Positions 25,366-32,803 of a stretch of 38,365 nt of DNA are shown here, piece after piece (positions within the stretch are counted from its first letter, which is position 1; each line of letters opens with the position of its first letter). The notes under the pieces are model-generated. The model ran no database searches, was not told the DNA's origin, and saw nothing but the letters and a program-made list of their open reading frames with translations. The position numbers were made by a program, and so were the translations under genes. The DNA lies in assembly GCA_949282345.1 (NCBI GenBank), contig CASDOQ010000049.1:1-38365 (forward strand), given 5' to 3'. The DNA is from an uncultured bacterium (GTDB lineage: Bacteria > Bacillota > Clostridia > Oscillospirales > CAG-272).

Positions 25366-25625
25366 ATGGGCAAAAAGCTATTGGTCGCTATGAGGGAGGC
25401 GTGGATTCTTCTGTCGCCGCCTATCTGCTTCAAAAAGAAGGCTAAGACTGTATCGGCTGTACAATGAAGCTCTACGCCAATGAGGACATCGGGATCCCGA
25501 AGGATCATACCTGCTGTTCTCTGGAAGACGTTGAGGATGCCAGAAGTGTTGCCTGCCGTCTGCATATTCCGTACTATGTTTTTAATTTCACAGAAAATTT
25601 TCGCACCGAGATCATGGAAAGGTGA
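25366..25625 (+). pseudogene. mnmA: N-terminal remnant of tRNA 2-thiouridylase mnmA, with frameshift and stop
   Basis: ATG 25366 starts GKKLLVAM. Then one base is missing in the codon that should give Ser of the ATP-pyrophosphatase P-loop SGGVDSSVAAYLLQKEG (frameshift at 25393-25394). TAA 25443-25445 then replaces a residue before DCIGCTMKLYANEDIG. The frame stays readable through CCSLEDVEDARSVACRLHIP to TGA 25623-25625, about one quarter of an MnmA. The catalytic cysteines and the tRNA-binding part are gone. MnmA uses sulfur from a cysteine desulfurase, so it fits the sulfur context. An intact copy must exist elsewhere if the activity is retained. Sequencing error cannot explain the missing three quarters. 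Confidence 0.85.
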
Positions 25626-25674
25626 GATTTTCGTCCGTTGCTTCCGCCGCGGTCGGGATCCCCTTGTAAAACAC

Positions 25675-25706
25675 AAAAGAGCGAAGCCGCGGCTCCGCTC
25701 TTTTTT
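25675..25706. terminator. Intrinsic terminator, probably bidirectional
   Basis: AAAAGAGCG (25675-25683) pairs with CGCTCTTTT (25696-25704), with an inner AGCC/GGCT, followed by T6 (25701-25706). The A-run on the left side gives T residues on the minus strand as well. It closes the sulfur segment and may also end the minus-strand ORF at 25760-25945. Confidence 0.8.
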
Positions 25707-25759
25707 AGATTTCCCCGGTGCAAGCCGGGATCTGCAAAAGGCTTGTTTTGACAGGCGGT

Positions 25760-25945
25760 TTATTTTTTACGCAAAACGATCTTGATGAAATTCAGATATT
25801 TTCCGCCGCCCGCTTCCATGGATTTGCGATCCCCTACAGCGTATTCGTTCTCCTGTTTCAGCCAGTCCGCCCACACCTCTTCGTTGCTTTCCATTTCCTC
25901 CACCGTGACGACCTCCGCATCACGGGATCTGCCGGTATCTTGCAT
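25760..25945 (-). CDS. Small ORF (61 aa) under TetR-type operators, possibly a methyltransferase tail
   Basis: The 61 codons follow a good Shine-Dalgarno site (GAGGGG before ATG) and a strong promoter with two TetR-type palindromes. The product is acidic at the N-terminus and ends EYAVGDRKSMEAGGGKYLNF-IKIVLRKK. The closing part reminds me of the C-terminus of class I SAM-dependent methyltransferases of Clostridia, but I recall this only loosely. If so, promoter and start were fused to the end of a larger gene by deletion, as seems to have happened to metY. Otherwise it is a small unknown protein. No transmembrane or signal segment is visible. Confidence 0.5.
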   Translation of the reverse strand: MQDTGRSRDAEVVTVEEMESNEEVWADWLKQENEYAVGDRKSMEAGGGKYLNFIKIVLRKK

Positions 25946-25960
25946 ATTCCCCTCACATTA

Positions 25961-26009
25961 GTAAACGATCGTTCACCTTTATTATAGCAAACGGTCGTTT
26001 TCCTGTCAG
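25961..26009 (-). promoter_or_regulatory. Promoter with two TetR-type operator palindromes
   Basis: On the minus strand: CTGACA (26009-26004), 17 bp, TATAAT (25986-25981). AAACGGTCGTTT (25989-26000) fills the spacer, and GTAAACGATCGTTCAC (25961-25976) lies just after the -10. Both share the AACG-N2-CGTT core with centres about 26 bp apart, so each could bind one TetR dimer that blocks polymerase. No TetR gene is in the window. Confidence 0.78.
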
Positions 26010-26046
26010 GCGTTTTTCAGCGGATCAAATATTCTTGTGCGGACTA

Positions 26047-26075
26047 TTGAAAAGCCCCCCGAAGTGTGCTACAAT
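26047..26075 (+). promoter_or_regulatory. Promoter of the DMT permease gene
   Basis: TTGAAA (26047-26052), 17 bp, TACAAT (26070-26075) on the plus strand, 35 bp before the start codon. It is divergent from the TetR-operator promoter and separated from it by about 40 bp, so the operators are unlikely to control it directly. Confidence 0.75.
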
Positions 26076-26109
26076 ACGGGTAAATTCAAAATCGATCAGA
26101 GAGGCGTCT

Positions 26110-27156
26110 ATGCTTTTTTTGGCTTATCTTTGCGCCGTGTTGAAATGCATCATTTACGGGACCACGATCTTTTTTACGTCAAGACTGGTCCGGAGCATCG
26201 ACGTCCTGGATCTTTTGGCGCTTCGCTTTTTGCTCAGCTTTTTCGTCATGTGGATTCTGAAGACGGCGCGAGTCTGGAAGATCCATGTGGGGATCCGCGA
26301 TCTTTTCTCAAGGAGACCGGGCGCGCGTCCTATGAAGAATCTTTTTCTCGCCGCACTCTTTGAACCGGTTCTGTATATGTTTTTCGAGACGGCCGGCGTG
26401 GCGCTGACGACGAATATCACGGCGGCGGTCATCACCTCGCTCGCCCCGATCTCCAGTTGTATCATTGAAGAGACTCTTCTTAAAGAAAAATCCACCGTTT
26501 TGCAGAAGATCTTTCTTGCCTGCGGAATTTTCGGCGTTCTGTATATTGCGTTCAATACCGAAACGGGGGACGGCGCGAACAGCATCGCCGGGATCCTGTT
26601 TCTCTTCCTTTGCGTCTGTTCCGGTTCGCTGTATTCGGCCTTTTCCAGAAAGTCATCAGCCGGTTTCTCCTCGCTGGAGATCACTTACTTCTCCTGTATG
26701 CTGGGGGCGCTGGTCTTCAATGCAGTCAACGTTGTCCGGCATCTTTTTACCGGGGATATTCTGCATTATTTCGATCCGTATCTGGATCCTGCCAACATTC
26801 CGGCCTTTCTTTTCCTCAGCGTCGTTTCGACGGTGGTGGCCGTTGCCATGGGAAATTTTGCGCTTTCCAGAATCCAGCTTTCGACGATGGCGGCGTTCGG
26901 AGGCATTTCCACGTTGGTCACGATCGCAGTCGGTGTCGTGTTTGGGCATGAGAAGCTGTACGTCTACCATTTGATCGGACTCTTCTTTATCCTTCTTCGG
27001 ATGGTGGGGGTCAGTGCCATCTCGATCCAAAAAGAGAAAAAGCCTCACTGCGAACGGGGAAAGAAAACGCCGTGCCGGATGCCTGACGGGCGGAAGACGG
27101 CAAAGCGGCAGGTAAGAACGCCGAAAAAATATACGGGGGCAGAGAAAAATGTATAA
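26110..27156 (+). CDS. DMT superfamily (EamA-like) permease
   Basis: This is a membrane protein of 348 residues with about ten hydrophobic segments arranged as two EamA-like halves: an opening LFLAYLCAVLKCIIYGTTIFF, helices around GVALTTNITAAVITSLAPIS, and a second half with NFALSRIQLSTMAAFGGIST. The SLAPIS/S-T-rich turn at the end of helix 4 is usual for drug/metabolite transporters. The substrate is unknown. The C-terminal tail after about residue 300 is strongly basic and cytoplasmic. ATG 26110 follows GAGAGG; the frame extends upstream but only through promoter sequence. Eight bases overlap with the next gene, so the two are co-translated. Confidence 0.88.
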   Translation: MLFLAYLCAVLKCIIYGTTIFFTSRLVRSIDVLDLLALRFLLSFFVMWILKTARVWKIHVGIRDLFSRRPGARPMKNLFLAALFEPVLYMFFETAGVALTTNITAAVITSLAPISSCIIEETLLKEKSTVLQKIFLACGIFGVLYIAFNTETGDGANSIAGILFLFLCVCSGSLYSAFSRKSSAGFSSLEITYFSCMLGALVFNAVNVVRHLFTGDILHYFDPYLDPANIPAFLFLSVVSTVVAVAMGNFALSRIQLSTMAAFGGISTLVTIAVGVVFGHEKLYVYHLIGLFFILLRMVGVSAISIQKEKKPHCERGKKTPCRMPDGRKTAKRQVRTPKKYTGAEKNV

Positions 27157-27679
27157 TAAGGAAGAAAAAAGATCTGCGGCCCCGCTGGAGACCGAACGCA
27201 AGTTTCTGATCCGGATGCCGGACATCGCTCTTTTGTCTGCACAGCCGGGGGCGCGGCGCGATGCGATCATGCAGGTCTATCTGACCGGCGGGGAAGGCGA
27301 GAGCGCGCGGGTGCGTCGCCGGGAGCGCGAAAATGGGGAGGTCGGGTATACCGAGACCCGCAAACGCCGCCTGAACGATCTGACCTGCGAGGAATTCGAG
27401 CGGGAGATCACCGAGGAGGAATATCGCTTTCTTCTTTCGCGGGCAGATCCCGACCGCCGCCCGATCCTCAAAACGCGGTACAGCATCCCCTATGGCGAAA
27501 GACTTCTGGAGATCGACATTTATCCTTTTTGGGAGAAAACGGCTGTTCTGGAGATCGAACTGCCGGATGCCGAAGCGGCATTTTCGGTTCCCGGGTGGCT
27601 TTCGGTGATCCGCGAGGTGAGCGGGGAGGGGGCCTATCGGAACGCATCGCTGGCGCGCCGGATCCCGCCCGAGGAATAA
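27149..27679 (+). CDS. CYTH-domain (triphosphate tunnel) protein
   Basis: The 176-residue protein opens with the ExExK signature (LETERKFLI, about residues 14-22) of the CYTH/triphosphate-tunnel superfamily. Alternating charged strands follow: SARVRRRERENGEVGYTETRK and LLEIDIYPFWEKTAVLEIEL, the latter with an acidic metal-binding end. Such enzymes hydrolyse inorganic or organic triphosphates in a metal-dependent way, or act on polyphosphate. The exact substrate cannot be read from sequence. It overlaps the DMT permease by 8 bp, so the two form a small operon. A terminator hairpin follows at about 27782. Confidence 0.88.
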   Translation: MYNKEEKRSAAPLETERKFLIRMPDIALLSAQPGARRDAIMQVYLTGGEGESARVRRRERENGEVGYTETRKRRLNDLTCEEFEREITEEEYRFLLSRADPDRRPILKTRYSIPYGERLLEIDIYPFWEKTAVLEIELPDAEAAFSVPGWLSVIREVSGEGAYRNASLARRIPPEE

Positions 27680-27781
27680 GCGGAATTTTCCCCGGATCGC
27701 TTCGCTTCTTTTCTTTTCCTTTCTTCGCGGAGTATTTTCTTTTTGATGAGTGATCTCTGTCCGATCGCTTTCGCCTTCACA

Positions 27782-27820
27782 GGCGCTTTTCCGCTTTCGG
27801 AAGCACTTTTTGCGCCTTTT
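27782..27820 (+). terminator. Terminator after the CYTH gene
   Basis: GCTTTTCCG/CGGAAGC (27785-27793 with 27798-27804, two bulged T) is followed by ACTTTTT. An outer alternative pairs GGCGC (27782-27786) with GCGCC (27812-27816), followed by TTTT. Either form can end the permease-CYTH operon. The rest of the 420-bp gap holds the xpt promoter and riboswitch. Confidence 0.65.
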
Positions 27821-27886
27821 CAAGGAAAATCGGCAGATTGCACAAAATACTCCGAAAAAAACTTTTTAATTTGACCGATATAGGGC

Positions 27887-27915
27887 TTGCTTTTTTGCCG
27901 AAAATAGTGTAAACT
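27887..27915 (+). promoter_or_regulatory. xpt operon promoter
   Basis: TTGCTT (27887-27892), 17 bp, TAAACT (27910-27915), ending about 25 bp before the P1 stem of the guanine riboswitch. Confidence 0.65.
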
Positions 27916-27934
27916 ATGGACGTAAAGTAAATAA

Positions 27935-28004
27935 CCCTCGCCAATATAAGTCCGGAAGGATCGGCCCGGACGTCTCTACCGCACGCCATAGATGCGACTA
28001 TTGG
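27935..28004 (+). ncRNA. Purine riboswitch, guanine type
   Basis: P1 pairs CCAATA (27941-27946) with TATTGG (27999-28004). P2 is GTCCGG/CCGGAC. Loop L2 contains GGATCGG and loop L3 contains CCATAGA, so the GG-CC loop-loop contact is preserved. The core J2/3 reads GTCTCTACC (27972-27980). In J3/1 the sequence GACTA (27996-28000) has C at 27998, the specificity base that pairs with guanine (U would mean adenine). It sits before xpt, the classical target, and should switch expression off when guanine or hypoxanthine is present. Confidence 0.93.
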
Positions 28005-28042
28005 TTTCCCCCTTTTTCGTATGGGAAGACTATTTGTTTTGT

Positions 28043-28084
28043 GTGCGGATCATCCCGGATCGCCGGTGATATCTGCACTTTTTT
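28043..28084 (+). terminator. Riboswitch terminator before xpt
   Basis: GTGCGG (28043-28048) pairs with CTGCAC (28073-28078). ATCA/TGAT and an inner CCGG-ATCG-CCGG hairpin extend the stem, followed by T6 at 28079-28084. It is the expression platform of the guanine riboswitch. GGAGG of the xpt Shine-Dalgarno site follows at 28091-28095. Confidence 0.8.
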
Positions 28085-28099
28085 GCTTTTGGAGGATGT

Positions 28100-28675
28100 A
28101 TGAGAGCACTGGAAGAAAAAATTTGTCGCGAAGGACAGATTCTGCCCGGAAACATTCTCAAAGTGGGCAATTTTCTCAACCAGCAGATCGACACGGCATT
28201 TCTCTGCGAGATCGGGCGCGAGATTGCGCGTTTATATCGGGACGCCGGTGTGACCCGTATTCTGACGATGGAATCCTCCGGGATCGCCATTGCCACGGCT
28301 GCGGCGATCGAAATGGGCGTCCCCTTTGTATTTGCCAAAAAGCATCCCGCCATCAATCAGAACGGGGCACTTTTAAAGGCAAAGGTCCACTCTTACACCC
28401 ACGGCAACGATTATTTCGCTACGGTGGGGGCCGAATATCTGCCCGCCGGCGAGCGCGTCCTGATCGTGGATGACTTTCTCGCCAACGGAGAAGCGCTGAA
28501 CGGCATGATCTCTCTCCTGGAGCAGGCCGGTTGCGAGATCGCCGGGGTGGCGATCGCGATCGAAAAGCAGTTTCAGGGCGGCGGGGACAAGCTCCGGGCC
28601 CGCGGCATCCGCATTGAATCGCTTGCGCGCATTGTCTCCATGAGCGAGACGGAAGGCGTCAGGTTTGCCGACTGA
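28100..28675 (+). CDS. xpt: Xanthine phosphoribosyltransferase
   Basis: Xpt converts xanthine (and guanine) with PRPP to XMP (GMP) in purine salvage. It has 191 residues, the usual length. N-terminal MRALEEKICREGQIL and KVGNFLNQQIDT are typical, MESSGIAIATAAA lies in the core, and the PRPP-binding motif is VLIVDDFLANGEAL. ATG 28100 follows GGAGG. It is the first gene after the guanine riboswitch and is followed by a BMP-type nucleoside ABC transporter about 90 bp downstream without an obvious terminator, so import and salvage appear to be expressed together. Confidence 0.96.
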   Translation: MRALEEKICREGQILPGNILKVGNFLNQQIDTAFLCEIGREIARLYRDAGVTRILTMESSGIAIATAAAIEMGVPFVFAKKHPAINQNGALLKAKVHSYTHGNDYFATVGAEYLPAGERVLIVDDFLANGEALNGMISLLEQAGCEIAGVAIAIEKQFQGGGDKLRARGIRIESLARIVSMSETEGVRFAD

Positions 28676-28712
28676 ACCGACAACCGCCCGTCCCCGATCC
28701 CATTTTTTACGG

Positions 28713-28735
28713 TTACAAGGGAAGCATCCCTGTAA
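28713..28735 (+). repeat. Intercistronic hairpin between xpt and the transporter
   Basis: TTACA (28713-28717), bulged A, GGGA pairs with TCCC and TGTAA (28727-28735) around an AGCA loop. No T-tract follows, so it is more likely an RNA-processing or stability element at the 5' end of the abundant lipoprotein message than a terminator. Confidence 0.5.
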
Positions 28736-28764
28736 TAAATAAAATTTAAGCGGAGGAAACCCCA

Positions 28765-30045
28765 ATGAAAAAGATCCTTTCCCTGGTCCTGATGCTGGCG
28801 TTGCTGGCAGGCAGTTGCCTCGTGTTCGCATCCTGCGGCGAAACCGAACGCAAAGGCATGACGGAGGACATTCTCCCCATCAACACCCCCACGCCCGACT
28901 TTACGGTCGACGCCGACTTCAAGATCGGCTTTATCTTCCTGCACGATGAAAACTCCACCTACGATAAGAACTTCATCGATGCGGCCAACCGTATGAAGAC
29001 GGCTCTCGGCCTGACCGATGAGCAGGTCATCATGAAGACCAACATTCCGGAAGGCGACGAGTGCTATACGGCGGCGGCGGACCTTGCCGGTCAGGGATGC
29101 AAGATCGTTTTTGCCGATTCCTTCGGTCACGAACCCTTTCTGCTGCAGGCGGCCAGAGAGTTCTCGAACGTTCAGTTCTGCCATGCAACCGGTACGATGG
29201 CTCATACCAAGGATCTGCCGAACTTCCACAATGCGTTTGCCTCGATTTATGAAGGCCGTTATCTGGCCGGTGTCGTGGCCGGGCTGAAGCTCAACGCCAT
29301 GATCGCCGAAGGGAAGATCACGAATGATGAGGCTGTCATCGGATACGTCGGTGCCTTTACCTACGCCGAAGTCCGTTCGGGTCTGACCTCCTTCTTCCTC
29401 GGCGCCCGCTCTGTTTGCCCCACCGCTACCATGAAGGTGCAGTACACCGGCTCCTGGTACGATGAAGGAAAAGAACAGGAAGCTGCCAACGCGCTGATCA
29501 ATGCCGGTTGCGTCCTGATCTCGCAGCATGCGGACTCGATGGGCGCCCCCTCTGCCTGTGAGGTTGCCGGTGTTCCGAACGTCTCCTACAACGGCAGCAC
29601 CTACGCGGCGGCTCCCGACACCTTCCTCGTTTCCTCCGCTATCAACTGGACTCCCTACTTCCTGTACATCGCCAAGTGCGTTGCGAACGGTACCGCCATC
29701 GCCCATGACTGGTGCGGCGGCATTGCCGAGGGGGCCGTGGTCCTTTCCGGGCTGAACCAGGATGCCGTTGCCGACGGTACCAAGGCGAAACTCGATGAAG
29801 TGATCGCGCAGTTCCGCGCCGGCACCCTGCACGTCTTCGCGCTGAACACCTTCACGGTGAACGGTCAGCAGCTTCCCGCGGATTACATGGCTGACGTGGA
29901 TACCGATGCGGCTTACACGGCTGACACCGCCGTCATCAAGGGCGATGCCACGAACGGCTACTACTTCTCTGAATCTACCGAGCGGTCTGCACCTTACTTC
30001 AATATGTGCATCGACGGGATCACTGAATTGAACAGCAAATTCTGA
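28765..30045 (+). CDS. BMP-family ABC substrate-binding lipoprotein (nucleoside type)
   Basis: This extracellular lipoprotein binds nucleosides or related purines for an ABC importer. It has 426 residues. The N-terminal KKILSLVLMLALLAGSCLV-FASC is a type II signal peptide; C24 is the probable lipid-modified cysteine, C18 the alternative. The mature part begins near FKIGFIFLHDENSTYDKNF, the opening of the BMP/PnrA (Med) fold, and FADSFGHEPFLLQAAREF and GAFTYAEVRSGLTSFFLGAR are family blocks. Three transporter genes follow, in the same order as B. subtilis nupNOPQ, and xpt with its guanine riboswitch precedes, so purine nucleoside uptake is the likely role. Substrate identity is inferred. Confidence 0.92.
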   Translation: MKKILSLVLMLALLAGSCLVFASCGETERKGMTEDILPINTPTPDFTVDADFKIGFIFLHDENSTYDKNFIDAANRMKTALGLTDEQVIMKTNIPEGDECYTAAADLAGQGCKIVFADSFGHEPFLLQAAREFSNVQFCHATGTMAHTKDLPNFHNAFASIYEGRYLAGVVAGLKLNAMIAEGKITNDEAVIGYVGAFTYAEVRSGLTSFFLGARSVCPTATMKVQYTGSWYDEGKEQEAANALINAGCVLISQHADSMGAPSACEVAGVPNVSYNGSTYAAAPDTFLVSSAINWTPYFLYIAKCVANGTAIAHDWCGGIAEGAVVLSGLNQDAVADGTKAKLDEVIAQFRAGTLHVFALNTFTVNGQQLPADYMADVDTDAAYTADTAVIKGDATNGYYFSESTERSAPYFNMCIDGITELNSKF

Positions 30046-30054
30046 TTTTCAGGC

Positions 30055-30100
30055 GGAGAAAGGCGGAGCAAATTATTGCCCCGCCTCCTCTCCATTTTTT
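30055..30100 (+). terminator. Internal terminator/attenuator after the binding-protein gene
   Basis: GGAGA/TCTCC (30055-30059 with 30089-30093) encloses AGGCGG/CCGCCT (30061-30066 with 30081-30086) and GCAA/TTGC around ATTA. T6 follows at 30095-30100. The ATPase gene has its own Shine-Dalgarno site but no promoter is visible, so this is probably a leaky terminator that keeps binding protein in excess over the membrane complex. Confidence 0.75.
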
Positions 30101-30123
30101 GAAGACCGACAGGAGGCCATATC

Positions 30124-31662
30124 TTGAACGAAGCATACGCCCTCGAAATGAAAGGCGTCTCCAAGCACTTCGGAGACATAAAAGCCAATCGGAATGTAAA
30201 TCTTACTTTGCGTCGCGGGGAGATCCTTGCGCTTCTCGGGGAAAACGGGAGCGGAAAGACGACCCTGATGAACATGATCTGCGGCATTTACTTTCCGGAT
30301 GAAGGCGAGATCTATATTGATGGGAAGCCGGTCGTCATCGCTTCTCCCGTGGATGCCTTCCGCTACAAAATAGGCATGGTCCATCAGCACTTCAAACTGG
30401 TGGATATTTTTACTGCTGCCGAGAATATTGCCCTCGGTATGCAGGATGAAGGAAAATACGATATCCGTGAAATTTCCGCCCGCGTGAAGGAGATCTCCTC
30501 GCGTTACGGCTTTGATATAGACCCCGATAAGAAGATCTACGATATGTCGGTTTCCGAAAAACAGACCGTTGAGATCATCAAGGTGCTTTACCGCGGGGCC
30601 GACATTCTGATACTCGATGAACCGACCGCCGTGCTCACTCCGCAGGAGGCGACCAAACTCTTTTCCGTGGTGCGCCGGATGCGGGATGCCGGGAAGTCGA
30701 TCATCATTATTACGCACAAACTGCATGAGGTGCTCAGCATTTCCGACCGGGTTGCCATTCTGCGCAAGGGCGAGTATATCACAACGGTGAATACTGCCGA
30801 AACCACCGAGAGTGAACTGACCGAACTGATGGTCGGAAAAAAGGTCGAACTGAACATTGACCGCTCCGATCCGCTCACTGATCTTCCGCGGCTCGAACTC
30901 CGGCATATCAGTTGCACGGGGCCCGAGGGGCTTCCGCTTCTTCGTGACGTCAATCTGCACGTCTGCTCGGGCGAGATCCTCGGGATCGCAGGCATCGCCG
31001 GCTCGGGGCAGCGTGAGTTGCTCGAATCGATCGCCGGGCTCGTCCGGCTCGATAAGGGCGAGATCATCTATCACAATCCAAAGACCGGGAAGGTCTGCGA
31101 TCTCCGCGACCATACGCCGGTGCAGATCCGGGAGATGGGGGTCCGTCTTTCCTTCGTGCCGGAGGACAGGCTTGGGATGGGGCTCGTCGGAAACATGGAC
31201 ATTGTGGATAACATGATGCTTCGCAGTTACCGGCACGGTCACGGCGTTTTCCTTGACCGGAAGAATCCGGCCGACCTTGCCGACCGCATCATAGGAGATC
31301 TGCAGGTGGCAACGCCCGGTCCTCACACCGCCGTGCGGAAACTTTCGGGCGGAAACGTCCAGAAGGTGCTGGTTGGACGCGAGATCGCCGCGGCCCCCAT
31401 CGTCCTGATGACGGCGTATCCCGTGCGCGGACTCGACATCAATTCCTCGTATATGATCTACCGCCTGCTGAACGAACAGAAGCAGAAAGGCGTTGCCGTT
31501 ATCTTCGTCGGCGAAGATATCGACGTTCTTCTCGCGCTTTGCGACCGCGTGGCGGTACTCTGCGGAGGCGCCGTTTCCGGCATTCTGGATGCCCGTACCG
31601 CGACGAAAGAGCAGGTCGGTTATCTGATGACACATTCGGAAGGAGAAAACCGTCATGCCTGA
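30124..31662 (+). CDS. Nucleoside ABC transporter ATPase (two ABC domains)
   Basis: The 512-residue cytoplasmic ATPase has two ABC domains, as in NupO/RbsA-type importers. The first has a canonical Walker A (LGENGSGKTT), signature MSVSEKQTVEI and Walker B ILILDEPTA. The second has the usual degenerate Walker A (GIAGSGQRE), signature LSGGNVQKVLVGRE and Walker B VLMTAYPVRGLD. The start is TTG 30124, seven bases after AGGAGG; no ATG gives the conserved N-terminus. It overlaps the first permease gene by eight bases. The order with the BMP protein and two permeases makes a complete importer. Confidence 0.93.
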   Translation: MNEAYALEMKGVSKHFGDIKANRNVNLTLRRGEILALLGENGSGKTTLMNMICGIYFPDEGEIYIDGKPVVIASPVDAFRYKIGMVHQHFKLVDIFTAAENIALGMQDEGKYDIREISARVKEISSRYGFDIDPDKKIYDMSVSEKQTVEIIKVLYRGADILILDEPTAVLTPQEATKLFSVVRRMRDAGKSIIIITHKLHEVLSISDRVAILRKGEYITTVNTAETTESELTELMVGKKVELNIDRSDPLTDLPRLELRHISCTGPEGLPLLRDVNLHVCSGEILGIAGIAGSGQRELLESIAGLVRLDKGEIIYHNPKTGKVCDLRDHTPVQIREMGVRLSFVPEDRLGMGLVGNMDIVDNMMLRSYRHGHGVFLDRKNPADLADRIIGDLQVATPGPHTAVRKLSGGNVQKVLVGREIAAAPIVLMTAYPVRGLDINSSYMIYRLLNEQKQKGVAVIFVGEDIDVLLALCDRVAVLCGGAVSGILDARTATKEQVGYLMTHSEGENRHA

Positions 31663-32803
31663 ACAGAATATGCAAGGACAGGCAGAGCAGAAAAAGCGCC
31701 AGCCTCTCTTCCACATGATCAAGCGGAATTCGCTTCCGCTCTGGCATTCTGTGGCGATCCGCGCGGCGGCGATCCTGCTCGCTTTCGTATTCACCGGGAT
31801 CCTGACCCTTCTGTTCACCGGGAAGGATCCCATCCGCATTGCCGCGATCATGTTTGACGGGGCCTTTGGAAATTCGCTTCGGACGTGGGTGACGTTTCAG
31901 AACGTAGCCGTCCTGCTGTGCATCTCCCTGGCGCTGACCCCCGCTTTCAAAATGCGCTTCTGGAACACTGGCGGGGAAGGGCAGGTGCTGATCGGATGTC
32001 TGGCTACGGCGACCTGTATGTTTACTCTCGGCGGTAAGCTGCCCGATTGGCTTCTCATCATGATCATGACGGTTGCCGCCATCGGGGCCGGCATTCTCTG
32101 GGGGTTGATCCCTGCGATCTTCAAGGCGCGTTTCGGCGCCAATGAGACGCTCTTCACCCTGATGATGAACTACATCGCCATTCAGTTTGTCGAATTCTTC
32201 CTGAAGGTCGCGGATAAGAGCGGCTCCAATACCGTGGGTCCCAACCTTCTCAGCCACGGATGGATCCCCGCCTTGTTCGGGGAAAAATACCTCCTGAACA
32301 TTCTTCTCGTCGCCGTTTTGACGGTGCTGATGTATATCTATCTCAAGTACAGCAAGCACGGATATGAAATTTCCGTCGTCGGCGAGAGTGAAAATACCGC
32401 CCGGTATATCGGTGTGAACGTCAAGCGGGTCATCCTGCGTACCATGGCCCTTTCCGGCGGGATATGCGGCTTTGTCGGTCTGATGCTGGTCGGCGCGACC
32501 TCGCATTCGATCGACACGAACCTGGCCGGCGGATACGGCTTCACGGGGATCATGGTTGCCTGGCTGGCCCAGTTCAATCCGCTTGTGATGACTTTCGCTT
32601 CGCTCCTGATCGTATTTTTGCAGCGCGGCGCAGGCGAGGTTTCCACGGTCGCCGGCCTTAACCAATCGTTTTCCGACATCGTGACCGGCATCCTGCTCTT
32701 CTTTATCATCGGATGCGAATTCTTTATCCGGTATCAGCTGATCCCCAACCGGGAGCATAAATTCTTTGCCAAAAAACAGACGCAGGAGGAACAGGTGCAA
32801 TGA
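31655..32803 (+). CDS. Nucleoside ABC transporter permease 1
   Basis: This is an integral membrane protein of 382 residues with a basic cytoplasmic N-terminus and about ten hydrophobic segments, of the BPD_transp_2 type (NupP-like). Family blocks are FKMRFWNTGGEGQVLIGCLA, the coupling segment around YEISVVGESENTARYIGVNV, and GGYGFTGIMVAWLAQFNP. It overlaps the ATPase gene by 8 bp and the second permease by 4 bp. The two permeases differ in sequence and form the heterodimeric channel. Confidence 0.93.
   Translation: MPEQNMQGQAEQKKRQPLFHMIKRNSLPLWHSVAIRAAAILLAFVFTGILTLLFTGKDPIRIAAIMFDGAFGNSLRTWVTFQNVAVLLCISLALTPAFKMRFWNTGGEGQVLIGCLATATCMFTLGGKLPDWLLIMIMTVAAIGAGILWGLIPAIFKARFGANETLFTLMMNYIAIQFVEFFLKVADKSGSNTVGPNLLSHGWIPALFGEKYLLNILLVAVLTVLMYIYLKYSKHGYEISVVGESENTARYIGVNVKRVILRTMALSGGICGFVGLMLVGATSHSIDTNLAGGYGFTGIMVAWLAQFNPLVMTFASLLIVFLQRGAGEVSTVAGLNQSFSDIVTGILLFFIIGCEFFIRYQLIPNREHKFFAKKQTQEEQVQ

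Noticed and set aside
30124..31662. Defective second ABC domain
   Set aside because: The altered Walker A and Walker B of the second half are normal for NupO/RbsA-type two-domain ATPases.
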